This document shows positions 33,500-43,366 of a stretch of 64,000 nucleotides of DNA, piece after piece. The notes under the pieces were generated by a model that saw only the letters and a program-made list of their open reading frames with translations, did no database searches and was not told where the DNA came from. The stretch comes from Filosporella fistucella (taxonomy: Eukaryota > Ascomycota > Leotiomycetes > Helotiales), in contig JAQJZZ010000007.1 in assembly GCA_030077755.1 (NCBI GenBank), positions 372,001 through 436,000 of the forward strand, given 5' to 3'. How positions within the stretch are numbered: position 1 is the first letter of the stretch; each line of letters opens with the position of its first letter. The translations under genes and the position numbers were made by a program.

Positions 33500-34799
33500 C
33501 TTGAATCTAATCAATTGAACCTCTAATCATGAAATAAGGGGGTTGTTGGCATCTTCAAGACTCAATGTGTATTTACAGATGGTTTTGCAGACTGTGGGGT
33601 AGTTTTCGGTGCTTCACTGCTAACTTTGTCTTTGAATTCGGAGATGCCTCGCCTAACACCCTCCTAACCTTAATTGGTAAGCTCCAACCAGTAAAACTCT
33701 CAAATATCGTCATTCAGACCTTGACTCCTTTCCATTGATGTTTCAATATTCACAAAATCTATAAATTTGGGAGAGTTATTTTTGCGAGCAATGGAACTTT
33801 GTAGTTGTTTTAGCTAAAGTTTCAATTACTGTAAATAGAACCATAAAATAAGAAGAAGAATAAAAGGAGGGTAAACAGCTAGTGGTTTTCAATAGTTACG
33901 GTATAATTGTCTAAGTGCTATATATAGAAGGTCGAGCCCTAGAATAATATGGCAAAATACAAAAAAATAGCCAAATACCTACTTTATATAACTGATATAA
34001 TAAATATTAAAGCAAAACTGTGGGAATTTTGGAAAGAAATTTTATCAAACATAGTATTAGTGATAAGCTAGGGGGAAATGCAAAACCCTCACAAGGCTCT
34101 AGACAAGAAGTGCAGGCGAACGTGATATCTGATTCCTCATCATACTTTGAGTGCAAGCTGAAGTTGTGTTCTCACTATGGGATGTGGATGCAATCATTGT
34201 CCGAACCCGTGAATAAAAAATCTCGTCCAACCAATCCTTTACTAATCCCTCGGTGTTGAACTGATCAAAAATCGCAGCGCTTGTTCGGTATTGATGACAG
34301 TAGCGAAGGTTTCCATGTGGGTCTTCCAGAGGAACTGATCTGGTTCAATTCAAGTACCTGAGTTGCAGTGGGTTTTACAATGTACAAGTACAAGAATGCC
34401 TGTGGGCTCATCCGACCCTGAGAACTTAGTGTCGGTCGTTTTGTTAGAAGACGGTTAAGAGTCGGAAGTGGAAGTGACGGTAATATTGACATGAGCTTAC
34501 CGGTCAGGCCATCTGCTCCCGTAGCGTTGGCGGTTCTCCTTGTTGTCGAGATTATAATCTGTGACCGGTCTTGGGGAGAGTACATGGGCCGACAAATGGC
34601 ATGTATGTAAGACAGGTCCGTACGGACTGCCCTGGGTAGCGGACATGCAGCAGATCTCTGGCCTGAGCCGGGGTTTGGTTTTGCAAGAAGATCAAGATAA
34701 AAATTCAAATGAGGGGGTTGGCGTGAACCGCAGCCACCCCAGATATTATGACTCTCGTTCCACCCCCAGAGAAGGTACACGGCGCGGTGAGTTCAGTCC
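33500..34799. other. Intergenic region upstream of D-lactate dehydrogenase
   Basis: AT-rich from 33740 to 34030 and without a supported gene. The region 34265-34780 is probably 3' flank of the bZIP gene; its frames are shadows. Confidence 0.45.
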
Positions 34800-35878
34800 T
34801 CACTCCATCTCTTCGAATCTACTCTCCGATGTCCCAAAATTTAGCCCCTTCTCACCTCTCCTCCTCCTCCAATTGTTAGTACTCTCCATCAAGTCCCGAC
34901 AACCTGCAACAACCCAAGGCCACTTCTCTACGAACTCGCTCCTAATCTCCCATGCACCCACGTCCCAAGGCTCACCCCAGATTATCAAGCCAGCCCCACT
35001 CTTGGGGGCGTTATACAACCCGCATAGATCTTCACAAAGATCTATGTCATCACTCCATGCGCCTGCTAAGATGAGATTATCTCTCATCACAGGAAATGGA
35101 AGAACATCTATCCACGGGTGATGAGGTATCGTTCGCTGCATCTTGGTGGGTTGCAAAGAAGCCGGGAGTCGTGGGATAACAGCTGGTTTGACAGAGGTCA
35201 GAGAACATGGAGTGAATGGTGATAAAGCATGATCCTCCATTGTCATTTCGATTGGAAAACCGAGTATCACGCAGTTAGAAGTTAGTGCTTTGAAGACATT
35301 GAATTTGATTAGCGTGAGCATATGGTCCGTCGTGGGAGAGGGAGACCGTTGCTGGGATACCCAGTGGTGAAATTGGCGCAGAGTTTTTTGGGATGGTGAG
35401 GTTTTCGTACTGAATGCGAGATAGGAGAGGGTTTGGATAGCGGGGTCGCGACAAGAGATTGCGGAGGAGAAGGTTGGCCAGGGTCCGTCGGTGTCTGAGA
35501 TGATGGGAGATGGTGACGAAGTCGTTGAGGAGGATGATGAGTTGGACGACCAAGACGAGGAGACAGGCAGAGTAGGAAAGAAGTTAGACCGTCTGAAGGT
35601 AGCTTGACTTTGTCTTTCACTCTGTTCTTCCTTGCGTTTTTGTCCTAGAGAGAACATATCAGTCACGGGATGCGGATATACGACACTTGGAACTTGGAAG
35701 AACCCTGACTTAATGCTCTTTGATTTACTCGATTCTGTCTGCGTCTCCTCTCAGCTTGGTTTGATTGACCTGTCCAGTCATCGTTGGCTGTCTCGATCCG
35801 AGCCTGTTGTGGCATACGATCAAGCGTGATAGATGGGGGTTGTCGATGCAAGTCATTGCCTGGCATATCTGGTAGCAT
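34800..35878 (-). CDS. bZIP transcription factor with DUF3425-like C-terminal domain
   Basis: Two exons, 35878-35710 and 35644-34800, give 337 residues. The intron (donor GTCAGG, somewhat weak) interrupts the basic region; after splicing it reads RRRRQNRVNQRALRQKRKEEQ at about 44-64, a fungal bZIP basic region with the N-x-x-x-Q-R-A-x-R core. Leucine heptads after it are poor. The C-terminal two thirds (LTLIKFNVFKALTSN, MRDNLILAG, GLIIWGEPWDVGAWEI, FVEKWPWVVAGC) match the DUF3425 pattern found with such bZIPs. The ATG is the first after an in-frame stop. Members act in the nucleus and some control nearby metabolic genes. It is divergent from a short-chain dehydrogenase, with two truncated oxidase genes beyond. 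Confidence 0.9.
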
Positions 35879-36649
35879 TGTAGCTAAGCCCTATGTGTTC
35901 TTTTTGGCAGGGCCGAATCGGTGTCCTGGTCAAAATATGTCTTTCCGCATTCGCCTCTTGTCGCGAAGTTTCCGATGCACATTGATGACATTCGGAGTTA
36001 TGAGATGAAGTCGCGTTTAAAGGGTAATCCCGCACCGGGGTTAACCCCTGAAAAGTGGGCGTGCACCGGCGACTCCACCACTGAGGAGGGCGGATGCAAG
36101 TTGATGACAGCGCTAAGAGGCCCTGTAAATATGCACGCCTGGTCTCCATTGCTGACTTTTCCACCTCTTTCCATTTTAAACGTCAGTGACAGGAACGTCA
36201 TAATCTGAGAATGCGAATGCCCCTTCCTTATAGCATTCGTCTGTGCTATCGCCGAATTAATTTTCTCATTGCAGCTTGATGGAGATAAACCATCGTTGCG
36301 TTATTGCTCTGCAATATGATGACGGCTAAAGCGATCGGGGTACAAAGTTCTTGACTCTGAGGGCTCTGTGATGATGCTTGGCAGACTTCGACCACATGCT
36401 GTATTCTCCACAGGATGTTGGCACCTTTCCTATGGAACGTCCTGAATATCGGTCTTAATTATTACTATGAGTAAATTCCGAAGTCATTCTAGTATATATA
36501 TCTTGCTTCTGCTCTTGTTTCTCATCCATTCATCCCATCATCAACATTCAATCTTCGATCTGCTTGTACTCAGCTCATACTCCAATCGCAAAATAATTCA
36601 AATCTTCGTGTAGTCTTATAACCACCACTACTATATCAATACCAGCATC
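35879..36649. promoter_or_regulatory. Bidirectional promoter region, bZIP and short-chain dehydrogenase
   Basis: A 771-base divergent gap. TATATATA at 36493-36500 lies 150 bases before the dehydrogenase ATG, followed by a C/A-rich leader. No coding signal of its own. Confidence 0.5.
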
Positions 36650-37648
36650 ATGCCTTCAAGATACGCAGAAGTTCACAAAAACCAAAATGGTCCAGAGGAC
36701 GCTCGTCCAACGGCCTTTCAAATACTTGAAGATGAAAACATTGGATCTAAACTTCAAGGGAAGACAGTTCTCATCACAGGATGTTCGTCCGGCATTGGAG
36801 TCGAAACTGCAAAGACTTTACATACCACCGGTGCGATCCTCTACCTTACAGCACGCAATCTCGACAAGGCCAAAACTGCTCTCGGCGACCTAGTCGCTTC
36901 ACCAAGAGTCCACCTCCTTGAGCTAGATCTCGAGTCACTTGCGAGCGTTCGCTCTTGCGCAAAGGAGTTCCTCTCTCAATCATCTCAACTCAATATCTTC
37001 ATCGCCAATGCTGGGGTGATGGCAACTCCAGAGGGTCGCACAAAGGATGGATTTGAGACCCAATTCGGTACCAATCATCTAGCTCACTTCCTTCTCTTCA
37101 ACCTCGTCAAAGGTGCTCTCTTGTCATCTACCACGCCTGTATTCAATTCTCGAGCTATCTTCCTCACCTCAGTCGGCCACCGCTTTGGTCAACCTGATCT
37201 CGAAAATGTGAATCTGGAGGGTAAATACGACCCGTGGGTCGCATACGGAGCATCCAAGACCTCTAACCTTTGGACTTCTAACGAGGTTGAAAGACGGTAC
37301 GGGAGCAAGGGACTCCATGCCTGGGGTGTGCAACCTGGTTTCGTTGGAACAAACCTGGCACAGCATTTGCCAGCAGAAGCGACAAAGGCAATGATGCAAG
37401 ACGAGCATTTGATGAAGATGCTCAAAAATCCCCAGCAGGGAGCCTCAACCACTGTTTGGGGTGCCGTTGCTGCCGAATTGGAGGGCAAAGGAGGACGGTA
37501 TTTGGATGATTGTGCGATTGCCGAAGCTGTACCCGAGGGAGCTGGACAGTTTGATAACGGATATGGGCCGTGGGCATATGATGAAGAAAAAGAGGGGAAA
37601 TTGTGGAAGAAGAGCTTGGAATTGGTTGGTTTGGAAGAAGACTTGTGA
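36650..37648 (+). CDS. Short-chain dehydrogenase/reductase
   Basis: A single-exon frame of 332 residues. The Rossmann motif TGCSSGIG lies at 43-50, the NAG motif at 120-122, Ser174 in TSVGH, and the catalytic pair Tyr199 and Lys203 in YGASK. FETQFGTNHLAHFLL (136-150) supplies the conserved Asn. An ARN at the end of the second strand (68-70) favours NADP(H) by family rules. It resembles the retinol dehydrogenase/WW-oxidoreductase group often found in fungal metabolite loci. All catalytic residues are present, so it should be active; the substrate is unknown. It is divergent from the bZIP gene and about 1 kb upstream of a broken FAD oxidase. Confidence 0.93.
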   Translation: MPSRYAEVHKNQNGPEDARPTAFQILEDENIGSKLQGKTVLITGCSSGIGVETAKTLHTTGAILYLTARNLDKAKTALGDLVASPRVHLLELDLESLASVRSCAKEFLSQSSQLNIFIANAGVMATPEGRTKDGFETQFGTNHLAHFLLFNLVKGALLSSTTPVFNSRAIFLTSVGHRFGQPDLENVNLEGKYDPWVAYGASKTSNLWTSNEVERRYGSKGLHAWGVQPGFVGTNLAQHLPAEATKAMMQDEHLMKMLKNPQQGASTTVWGAVAAELEGKGGRYLDDCAIAEAVPEGAGQFDNGYGPWAYDEEKEGKLWKKSLELVGLEEDL

Positions 37649-38659
37649 GGAGAAGTGTAGCATTTTGGTTTATTGTAATATTAGAAATCTTGGGTCATTG
37701 TGTCTCCTTCCTATGAATTTAAGAAAGAGTTGAAACTTCCAGTCATTTCTATACCATTTTTGCTCTCAAACGTCATCAACCCAGCTATCGATGTTTTTCA
37801 GAAGTGTGCATCTAGGTAGGGATGATAATGAGATGGTCGAGTTGTGCATGTTCATAATTCATGGGTCATAGTTGGAGCCTGACCGCTTAAGGTTAGGCCC
37901 ATTCGGCGAAGTACGTGCCTCCCGGGTGTCAAAGTCAACGGCGAGAACAAGAGCAAAGGGGGTCTGAAATATGGCTAAAACTGAGCCAAAATCTGATCAT
38001 AATTTTAGATCAAGGTTGAAGCAAAGGGATTTGACTAAGGCGAAGAGGGATACCAGGCGTCAGTCCAGTAGGATGTGGCTTGATTCTAGCACGGGTGAAA
38101 ATAGACATCTTCAAGAAAGTTGAGCCCAATTGCAAAAGCAAAGAAAGAAAGGATAAAATTAGAAATTCTCTCGCGTACTAGCGCATTTCGGTTCGAACTG
38201 AGAATGGATCACTTTTATCCTCTATTTTTCTTCGACACTATTAATAACCATGTCATACTACATCTGATCAAAGCAGGTTGGGTAGCTTCATTACCTTCCC
38301 CGCCATTTCCACTCGATATTTGTAGTGCGAGACAAAATGTACTATCAATACGTTCTCCGTTTAGTGACTGAAGGACTACATCTTGCCTCAGGTCTCGTAA
38401 ATGGCCCTTCATGTCGATGTAGGCCGTCGGAAACATGTTGGCCAACAGAGAAGGAATGAACGGCTTTCGGCAATTCAATGGATGGAGATCTTGTCCGACT
38501 TCAACCTATTGGATCTGTATGCCATAAGCCAACATTCAATCGCAGTGCATGTGACGAACTGCTATCAATTTCAAGTAATAGTGCCTGGAGGGCAGCACAA
38601 CCGGGTAATTTTCTGAGATCTCGTACCAAGTCGTGTTTAATCCTATTGAAAAGCTGACA
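37649..38659. other. Intergenic region, may hold the missing first exon of the FAD oxidase
   Basis: No recognisable exon. A branch-point/acceptor pair (GCTGACAATGACAACAG) at 38653-38669 implies that the next gene once had an upstream exon; a possible donor GTAATT sits near 38605, but the frame before it does not resemble the family N-terminus. Confidence 0.4.
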
Positions 38660-39325
38660 ATGACAACAGGTACACTACAGGATTGGGTATGGGAAAGTGG
38701 TTCGGCTCCGAATGATACCTGCATGATTGGACAATCAATCTGTCAAACACCTTGCAACCAAGGCCGAATGTCACTCTACTCTGCAATAGTTCAATCAGCT
38801 GAAGATATTCAAAAAGCTGTTGCCTTTGCGAGGGATCGCAATCTCCGAGTTGTGATCAAGAACACCGGGCATGACAATGCCGGACGATCCGGCTCACCAG
38901 ACTCATTCCAGATCTACACAAACTACATGAAAGGACTCTATCACCATGAAGATTTTCACCCGGACGGATCAAAAACCGGGCTTGGACCTGCTCTTACTAT
39001 TGGCGCCGGTGTGATGCTCATGGAAGCAAACCGGAAAGGTGCTGAGGAGGGCCTCATCGTAATGGGAGGTGAATGCCCAACAGTAGGTGCTGCGGGTGGA
39101 TTTCTTCAAGGAGGCGGCGTCTCTACTTTTCACAGTTATGCAAGGGGACTTGCTGTTGACAATGTGCTTCAATTCAAAGTAGTGGTAGCCAGTGTAGGTC
39201 TTTCATTCTTATTCCATTGAGCTCCATTTAAGATTGATATCCAGGGAAAACTTGTCACCGCAAATGCGTGGCCAGTGGTTGCACCCCATTACTCAATCCC
39301 AGCACCCCTAGGTAATGGATTGTGA
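38660..39325 (+). pseudogene. Truncated FAD-linked oxidase (berberine-bridge type), front part only
   Basis: The frame carries the first half of a PCMH-type FAD-binding domain: NQGRMSLYSAIVQSAEDIQKAVAFARD, VVIKNTGHDNAGRSGSP (the His is the usual flavin attachment site), GPALTIGAGVM, GGECPTVGAAGGFLQGGG and ARGLAVDNVLQFKVVVA. An intron at 39194-39244 joins to GKLVTAN, ending about 39265. There the family match stops; the expected NxDLFWALRGGGG block is absent, and the frame ends after 20 unrelated codons at 39325. The substrate-binding half is missing, so the enzyme cannot be whole. The N-terminus is also lost or unrecognised. The remaining codons have no stop or shift, so the break may be recent. 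Confidence 0.8.
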
Positions 39326-40025
39326 AAGCCAGAGAAAGGCGATTCTTTACAAAGTGTAGACCCATGCAGTAAATACTGCTCACACCCAGTAGCACCTTCA
39401 GTGATCCCATTGATGTTCACTCCTCGAACTTCCTTCTTGGCGTTAACTATTACCTTACGGGCCGGACGGCGCAGCCCGCAGACTAGATTAAATTGGTATT
39501 AGCGCAACAACTAGCACGTCTTTGCGCCGGCTAGGGCTGGAGAGATGGAACGAGGCGTATCTGAGAGCACTGTTCCCAGCAATTCTATTCCAAATGCTTG
39601 AAAGTTTGCTGATAAAGCACATCTCATGCGTGGGATCGGCGGTCTAGTGATCTCATTTGCGGATAAGCAAAGTGATTGAAATGCAACGAGCATGCATCTC
39701 GTGAACCAGAGATTGCGGCAAGTGCCAAAATCTCTGTTCAGCTGTGAGACCTACGTCATCTTATACGGTCACAAGCTAATCTCAGTGAAGGCTTTGACTT
39801 CAGACTTTGGCTTGCTGCAATAAGATAATTGAATCAGCGAGGTTGGTGCCAGGTCGCGGATAGTGCCGAGACAAGAAAGTTGAGACCTGATGCACAGTAT
39901 TGAGCTGAAAGCATGGCTGCAAATTGTTAATCACTTCCAAGTAGACAATTTATCACCAGAGCTGGGTTTTAATCATGCCTCCGGATTATATTCGGATACG
40001 GAAGAAAAGTACAAAGAGTCACTAG
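39326..40025. other. Unrelated DNA between two truncated oxidase genes
   Basis: About 0.7 kb with no match to either neighbour that I can see. GC-rich palindrome-like words (GGGCCGGACGGCGCAGCCC near 39458; TTTGCGCCGGCTAGGGC near 39520) give it a base composition unlike the flanks. It could be an inserted element or a deletion junction. No terminal repeats or target duplication were found by eye. Confidence 0.4.
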
Positions 40026-41611
40026 GTTGTGGAAGCGGAAGAGCCTCCATATAAATACGTTGATGAGAAATGGCTCTTCTTCCAAGACTCTTTTGCTCAG
40101 AACGATTCGTACATTCTCGCAGGGTTGACTGCCACACCTCAGAGATACGATGGCGATCAAGCTATGGTACTCATTAATGGAAAGGGTGGCGGTACCCATG
40201 ACAAGGGACTCGTCTGCAACGTGCCTCTCTCAGTCACCAACGTCGAAGCTGGAAAAACTTACAGATTCAGGGTTGTGGGAGCTAGTTCTATACCATTCAA
40301 TGTTTTCGGCATTGAAGGGCACAAAGACCTCGAACTGATTGAAGCTGATGGGTATGCTCTCCCCATTACTCTCATCTTTACGATGTCCTATTACATTGGA
40401 GCAAATCTAACAAGACGCGAAAATAGTTCCTACATCGAGAGATATAACACTTCATACATTCAAGTTGGAGCTGGTCAACATTTCAGCTTCCCCTTCCACG
40501 CTCTAGCAAAGCCAGCGAAACAGTACTACTATGTTCAACTCGAGACCCGCGACCACGGTGATCGTTGTCGTTCTTTCGCCGTCATAAACTACGGCAACAA
40601 GGCCGTTGATGCAACTGGGACATTGGTCAAGTACTACCCACCAGTTGACACCGTCATCACTCTCCCAGAGCTCGATACCCAATTCCTGGAGTACAAGCTT
40701 CGACCCTTGGTGAACAATTACACCGATGCAGTATACTCATTCGATGATTTCCCAACCGCAGCCGAAGTGACACGCAGAATCAACGTCACCATTCGTCTAG
40801 CCTATGAAGCCCCAAATGTCGTCCATTACTTGAACGGCTATCCCCGGTTCGAGGAGCATCCAAAGGGGCCTTACCTCATCTCCATCATCAAGAACGATAC
40901 CATTGAATTCCCATCTATGGAAAGAGCAGCAGCAAATGCTGGACTTGACTCAATTTCTCGAGCTTTCCCTGCGCAAATTGGAGAGGTTCTCGAAGTTGTG
41001 ATTCGCAATACGGCTTCGGACAGAGGAAGTCTGGATAACCACCCTTGGCACGTTAACGGAGAGCATGTCTGGCACATCGGAAGCGGCTTTGGAGAATACA
41101 ATGCTAGTGCGAATGAAGCTAAATGGAAGAATGCTACTGGAAAGCCAATAAGAAGAGAGTAAGTCTGTTTACTTGGATATCTTTTCCGATTGAGCCTCCG
41201 AGCTCAGGAAAGAAGCCTAAGAATGGATGCTAACTTTACTACAGTACCATGATGGTCTACAGAAATCAGACCCGAACCACTCCAGGCACGATCGATGGCT
41301 GGACAGCATGGAGAATCAGAGTCAAGGCACCCGGTGTCTGGATGGTTCATTGCCATTTGTTGCCCCACATGATCTTTGGAATGCAAACAGTAGTACGTTC
41401 TCACATCCAGTAATATTTGGCACGCAAAGAGCTACCGGTTTCTCAGGTTTGGGTTTTGGAAACTACACCAACGTCACCAGTTTGGTCGGTCAGCCAGAGA
41501 GAGTATAACGGCTATCTCAACTTCGGTGGTAGCGTGGTAGGCACCGATTTCCACTGGCCCGAGGTGGTACGAAGTGACACTTATGATACATGGGCAGTCA
41601 ACAGTAACTAA
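40026..41611 (+). pseudogene. Multicopper oxidase lacking its first cupredoxin domain
   Basis: Exons 40026-40351, 40427-41158, 41245-41392 and 41447-41611 code about 456 residues of an ascorbate-oxidase-like fungal multicopper oxidase. The match begins at VVEAEEPPYKYVDEKWLFFQDSF, right after an in-frame TAG that doubles as a splice acceptor. Domain 1, with the first two HxH copper motifs, was not found upstream. Domains 2 and 3 look sound. The HPWHVNGEHVW block has Asn (codon 41055-41057) where relatives have the second His of HxH, normally a type 3 copper ligand; the last motif HCHLLPHMIFGM is complete. Intron 40352-40426 is 75 bases, a multiple of three, without a stop. With ligands missing, it should not be an active oxidase. 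Confidence 0.8.
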
Positions 41612-43366
41612 TCACACTGAATATGGTTGCTATCACGAAAAGAACTGATCAGGCATACGGAGGACTTTGGTTTGGTGTGATAAGGTGTTTGCCTCTCTCT
41701 GAGAGCATATCCGACGTAGCGCGGATCTCTTTGTGGAAACGTTTTATACTGTTTAGCTTGCTCTTAGTACTTCTTTTCCAAAGTTGGTTTTATTGTTGTA
41801 GGACTGACTTCAAAGTCGCTCTTGAATAAAATACCCTGTTATCAGTCTTATTGACTACGACGAAAAGAATTTATGATCTTCATCTCTCTATGTCGCTTTG
41901 AGACGAAAAATTTCAGGCTTTATTTCTCCTTCTAATGTGATTTAAGTGATCTTTCCACGCAAAGCTAAATTTCCATGTTTCTCGACTGATTATGATTGTC
42001 CTTAGCAGTAGTTTCTAGGCTATTATATACAAGAGTAGGGAGGCGGCTTGTCAAATAGAAAATACTTAGAGTGAAACTCCAAAACAAACCTCCACCTCAA
42101 TCTCTGAACCTCGCTCCCTGGTGAACATTTCCTTAAACTCAAAGCCTACCAATAATTACCACTTTCAAGGGTACAAATACGTTGCACATCTCATCCAGGG
42201 TCGCATCAACTAGTCCCTCTAGCCTAACCTATATGATCCCACATATAGCTCTAGCTACTTTCCTCCGGCCTAGCCTTAGCCTCATCAACGAAACCGAAAA
42301 GAAGGAATATGAGATCCGGGATCTTTACCGAGAGATGGCTATTGAAAAGATTTAATTCTGTTGCACATCTAATCTAGGGTCGTATTGCCTAGTGTTTATA
42401 GTCTGAACCATATAATCTGGGATATACCCCACCTAGCATAACTAAGTGAAGCCGAAAATGAATATACCCATTTCAATCTCCAATTCTGAATCTAGTTTTC
42501 GAAAGATATAATTATGTTGCATATCTAAGCTAGGGTCGTATTATCTAATTGATCTGGTTCAAACTATGTATCCTGCCGTAGCTCTGCCTTTAAACATTCC
42601 GAATCAATAAAGCTGGACATGAAAATATACCATACCTCCCGACTTCCCAATTTGAGCTCACTTCAGATCTCCATAACTCTATAGGAAATCATACCCAGAA
42701 TCCCATTCCTTAAATTCCATCAATCCAAAGCAAGAAAAAGTCAAAAAGTGAGCTTAGAGCAAGTCTCACAGCCCAAAAGCAATTCTTACATGCGGCTGAA
42801 CCTCCCCTCACCTTCCCTCCCTCCCGTCCTTCTAGCTCCCTCCACGGCAAAACCCACCCATCCTTCAATCAATAGTAGCACGCCTTCCTAGTGTCGCATG
42901 CTCCTACCATCTTCCCTCCTCTATAACCTCCCATTCCGAAAGGTCAACACAAAAAACATGTTGCACATCTACGCCTAGGGTGCCCCAGCAAGCTTCCATT
43001 TTAGCTCTACGTGGTCCAGCCAAAAGCCAGCTGGATGCTAGGCTCGTGGGGCCAACAGGGCTGCGCGAGCGAGCGGAAGGGGTGCGGTGCGGGTTGTGCC
43101 TTGGACTATTGAGTCAATCAATTAATCGCTGGTGTGAGTGGGAATGGGTAGATTAGTGGTGGAATGGGCTGGGTATGGGTTTGGTGTCCGGGGATTAATG
43201 GCGGGGAAGCAGGATGGGGTTTACGAGTTTGGGTGAGAGTGGAATAAGGAGAGTTCAAATTTTGGTATCAATCAGAAAGGTAATAATTATACCAATCAAC
43301 TTTTTAATTCCTACATCATATCACGTCCACATCCACCAACCCTCATCTCCTCTCTAGACCCTCTAT
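41612..43366. other. Convergent intergenic region with a diverged repeat array
   Basis: Between the 3' ends of the multicopper oxidase fragment and PEX5. No gene is supported. The repeat array inside is described separately. Confidence 0.5.
42181..43040. repeat. Diverged repeats headed by GTTGCACATCT...AGGGT
   Basis: Copies start at 42181, 42360, 42516 and 42960. Each has GTTGCAYATCT, five to six variable bases, then AGGGT, and the first three go on with CGYATTR. The first three also share an upstream AARATWYAAT-like stretch and a later GAARCCGAAAA-type block. Spacing is 179, 156 and 444 bases, so one or two copies may have decayed in the last gap. The origin is unknown: not a tRNA, no coding frame kept between copies. 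Confidence 0.65.

Noticed and set aside
41417..41510. Apparent frameshift at the end of the multicopper oxidase
   Set aside because: An intron ending at 41446 restores VWVLETTP...GYLNFGGSVVG, the normal C-terminus.
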